Shown here: one piece after another, positions 62,725 through 64,000 of the stretch
How the letters are laid out: each line of letters opens with the position of its first letter
How positions within the stretch are numbered: the stretch's first letter is position 1
NCBI GenBank assembly: GCA_024743095.1
Contig: JANSXF010000014.1
Coordinates: forward strand, 1-64,000
Length of the DNA: 64,000 bases
Source: Flavobacteriaceae bacterium
GTDB taxonomy: Bacteria > Bacteroidota > Bacteroidia > Flavobacteriales > Flavobacteriaceae
Reading direction: 5' to 3'
Notes under the pieces: model-generated
Databases searched by the model: none
Told to the model about the DNA's origin: nothing
Seen by the model: the letters and a program-made list of their open reading frames with translations, nothing else
Made by a program: the position numbers and the translations under genes

Positions 62725-63993
62725 ATGGTAGATTTATTGCTTGGACTCCAATGGGGAGACGAAGGAAAAGGAAAAATTGTTGATGTACTGACCAAGGAAT
62801 ACGATATTATCGCCAGATTTCAAGGAGGTCCGAATGCAGGGCACACCTTGGAGTTTGATGGTATAAAACACGTTTTGCACACCATTCCATCCGGAATATT
62901 TCACAAAAATGCCATCAACGTGGTAGGCAACGGAGTCGTAATCGACCCCGTAATATTTAAAAAAGAGCTCGATAACTTGGAGAAATTCAATATTGACATT
63001 GAATCCAAGCTCTTTATTTCGCGTAAAGCTCATTTGATTTTGCCCACCCACCGTTTGTTGGATGCCGCTTCCGAAGCTTCCAAAGGAAAAGCAAAAATCG
63101 GTTCTACCCTAAAAGGTATCGGGCCAACATATATGGACAAAACCGGCCGAAACGGTATGCGCGTAGGCGATTTGGAGTTCGACGATTGGAAAACAAAATA
63201 CAGAGCTTTGGCCGACAAGCACGAAGCGATGATAGATTTTTACAATGTGGAGATCCAGTACAATCTCGATGAATTGGAGGCCGAGTTCTGCGAAGGTGTG
63301 GAAACATTGAAAAAATTAACCTTCATTGATAGTGAGGAATATATCTTCAAGGCACAGGCCGAGGGCAAAAAAATATTGGCAGAGGGAGCACAAGGCTCTT
63401 TGCTGGACATTGATTTTGGAACCTATCCATTTGTAACTTCTTCCAATACCACAGCTGCCGGTGCCTGTACCGGTCTGGGGGTTGCCCCTAACAATATTAA
63501 AAGTGTTCTGGGAATATTCAAAGCCTACACAACAAGAGTGGGCAGCGGACCATTCCCCACCGAACTTTTTGATCAGGATGGTGCTACCATGGCCAAGGTC
63601 GGAAACGAATTTGGTGCAACAACAGGAAGACCCCGACGTTGTGGTTGGTTAGATTTGGTTGCCTTGAAATATGCCGTTCAAATTAACGGGGTAACCGAAC
63701 TGATGATGATGAAGGCGGACGTACTAAGTGGTTTTGAAACCATTAAAGTATGTACGGCCTACAAATACAAAGGAGAGGAAATCCAACATCTGCCATACAA
63801 TATTGAGCAGGAGTATGTAACACCTGTTTATAAGGAAATGAAAGGTTGGTCCAAGGATTTGACAAAACTTTCCAAAGCAGAAGAGTTGCCCGCTACTTTG
63901 AATGATTACATCATCTTTTTAGAGGAACAATTGAACGTGCCCATCAATATTGTCTCCGTAGGTCCTGATAGACTACAGACAATCCATAGATAG
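62725..63993 (+). CDS. purA: Adenylosuccinate synthetase
   Basis: PurA joins IMP and aspartate using GTP, the first committed step to AMP. The 422-residue protein begins VDLLLGLQWGDEGKGKIVD with the GDEGKGK GTP loop, continues with RFQGGPNAGHTL, and shows GVAPNNIKSVLGIFKAYTTR, VGSGPFPTEL and TTGRPRRCGWLDLVALKYA. The end falls 7 nt before the window edge and is complete. Confidence 0.97.
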   Translation: MVDLLLGLQWGDEGKGKIVDVLTKEYDIIARFQGGPNAGHTLEFDGIKHVLHTIPSGIFHKNAINVVGNGVVIDPVIFKKELDNLEKFNIDIESKLFISRKAHLILPTHRLLDAASEASKGKAKIGSTLKGIGPTYMDKTGRNGMRVGDLEFDDWKTKYRALADKHEAMIDFYNVEIQYNLDELEAEFCEGVETLKKLTFIDSEEYIFKAQAEGKKILAEGAQGSLLDIDFGTYPFVTSSNTTAAGACTGLGVAPNNIKSVLGIFKAYTTRVGSGPFPTELFDQDGATMAKVGNEFGATTGRPRRCGWLDLVALKYAVQINGVTELMMMKADVLSGFETIKVCTAYKYKGEEIQHLPYNIEQEYVTPVYKEMKGWSKDLTKLSKAEELPATLNDYIIFLEEQLNVPINIVSVGPDRLQTIHR

Positions 63994-64000
63994 ACTTTAG

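Overview
The window looks like the chromosome of a marine member of the Flavobacteriaceae (Bacteroidota). The support is a giant SprB-type surface protein with a type IX secretion (T9SS) C-terminal signal, the gliding lipoprotein GldI, promoters of the TAnnTTTG type, many short lipoprotein signals, and families such as DUF5683, DUF6122, DUF3810 and WbqC. A Muricauda/Allomuricauda-like genus would fit but cannot be proved from sequence alone. Genes are densely packed, with many 1-8 nt overlaps.

Positions 1-3536 are the end of an integrative mobile element. It carries a MobB-type relaxase, a bfmA-type mobilization gene broken by one in-frame amber codon, repeat-rich DNA that may hold the transfer origin, and an IntDOT-like tyrosine integrase. 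The integrase lies beside the 3' end of tRNA-Pro(GGG), the likely attachment site. The other element end is not in the window. From the tRNA onward the content is ordinary chromosome.

Positions 3723-12050 hold one gene for a 2775-residue cell-surface adhesin with about 28 SprB-like repeats. Positions 13327-22624 form a peptidoglycan recycling island: MurQ etherase, a DeoR-type regulator, a NagB deaminase fused to a PIG-L deacetylase, a GHL10 glycan hydrolase lipoprotein, an AmpG-like permease, a NagZ-like GH3 enzyme and AnmK kinase. Together they would import anhydro-muropeptides and feed GlcN-6-P and fructose-6-P back to metabolism. No nagA is present here, and the PIG-L domain could supply the missing deacetylation.

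Positions 25130-33191 hold propionyl-CoA metabolism: a three-gene carboxylase operon on the minus strand, and both methylmalonyl-CoA mutase subunits on the plus strand in one tight run with udk and a DivIC/FtsB-like division gene. Positions 33326-38152 hold parA-parB-DUF5683-dapB-lepB. Positions 39096-45288 hold minus-strand operons with mutL, two rhomboid proteases, an EEP-family protein, ribH and a TPR protein. Positions 45415-47217 hold recF, a small lipoprotein and a DciA-like DUF721 gene.

The rest carries ndk, a PhoD-like phosphatase, nrnA-gldI-cyclophilin/FKBP, a DUF3810 metalloprotease, two secreted amidohydrolase-family proteins with missing metal motifs, a TrmH-type methyltransferase, a Ste24-like M48 protease, and a final plus-strand run of the (p)ppGpp enzyme, a Fur-family regulator and purA. 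Most of the window is core genome. I found no CRISPR array, rRNA, complete prophage or recognisable defence island.
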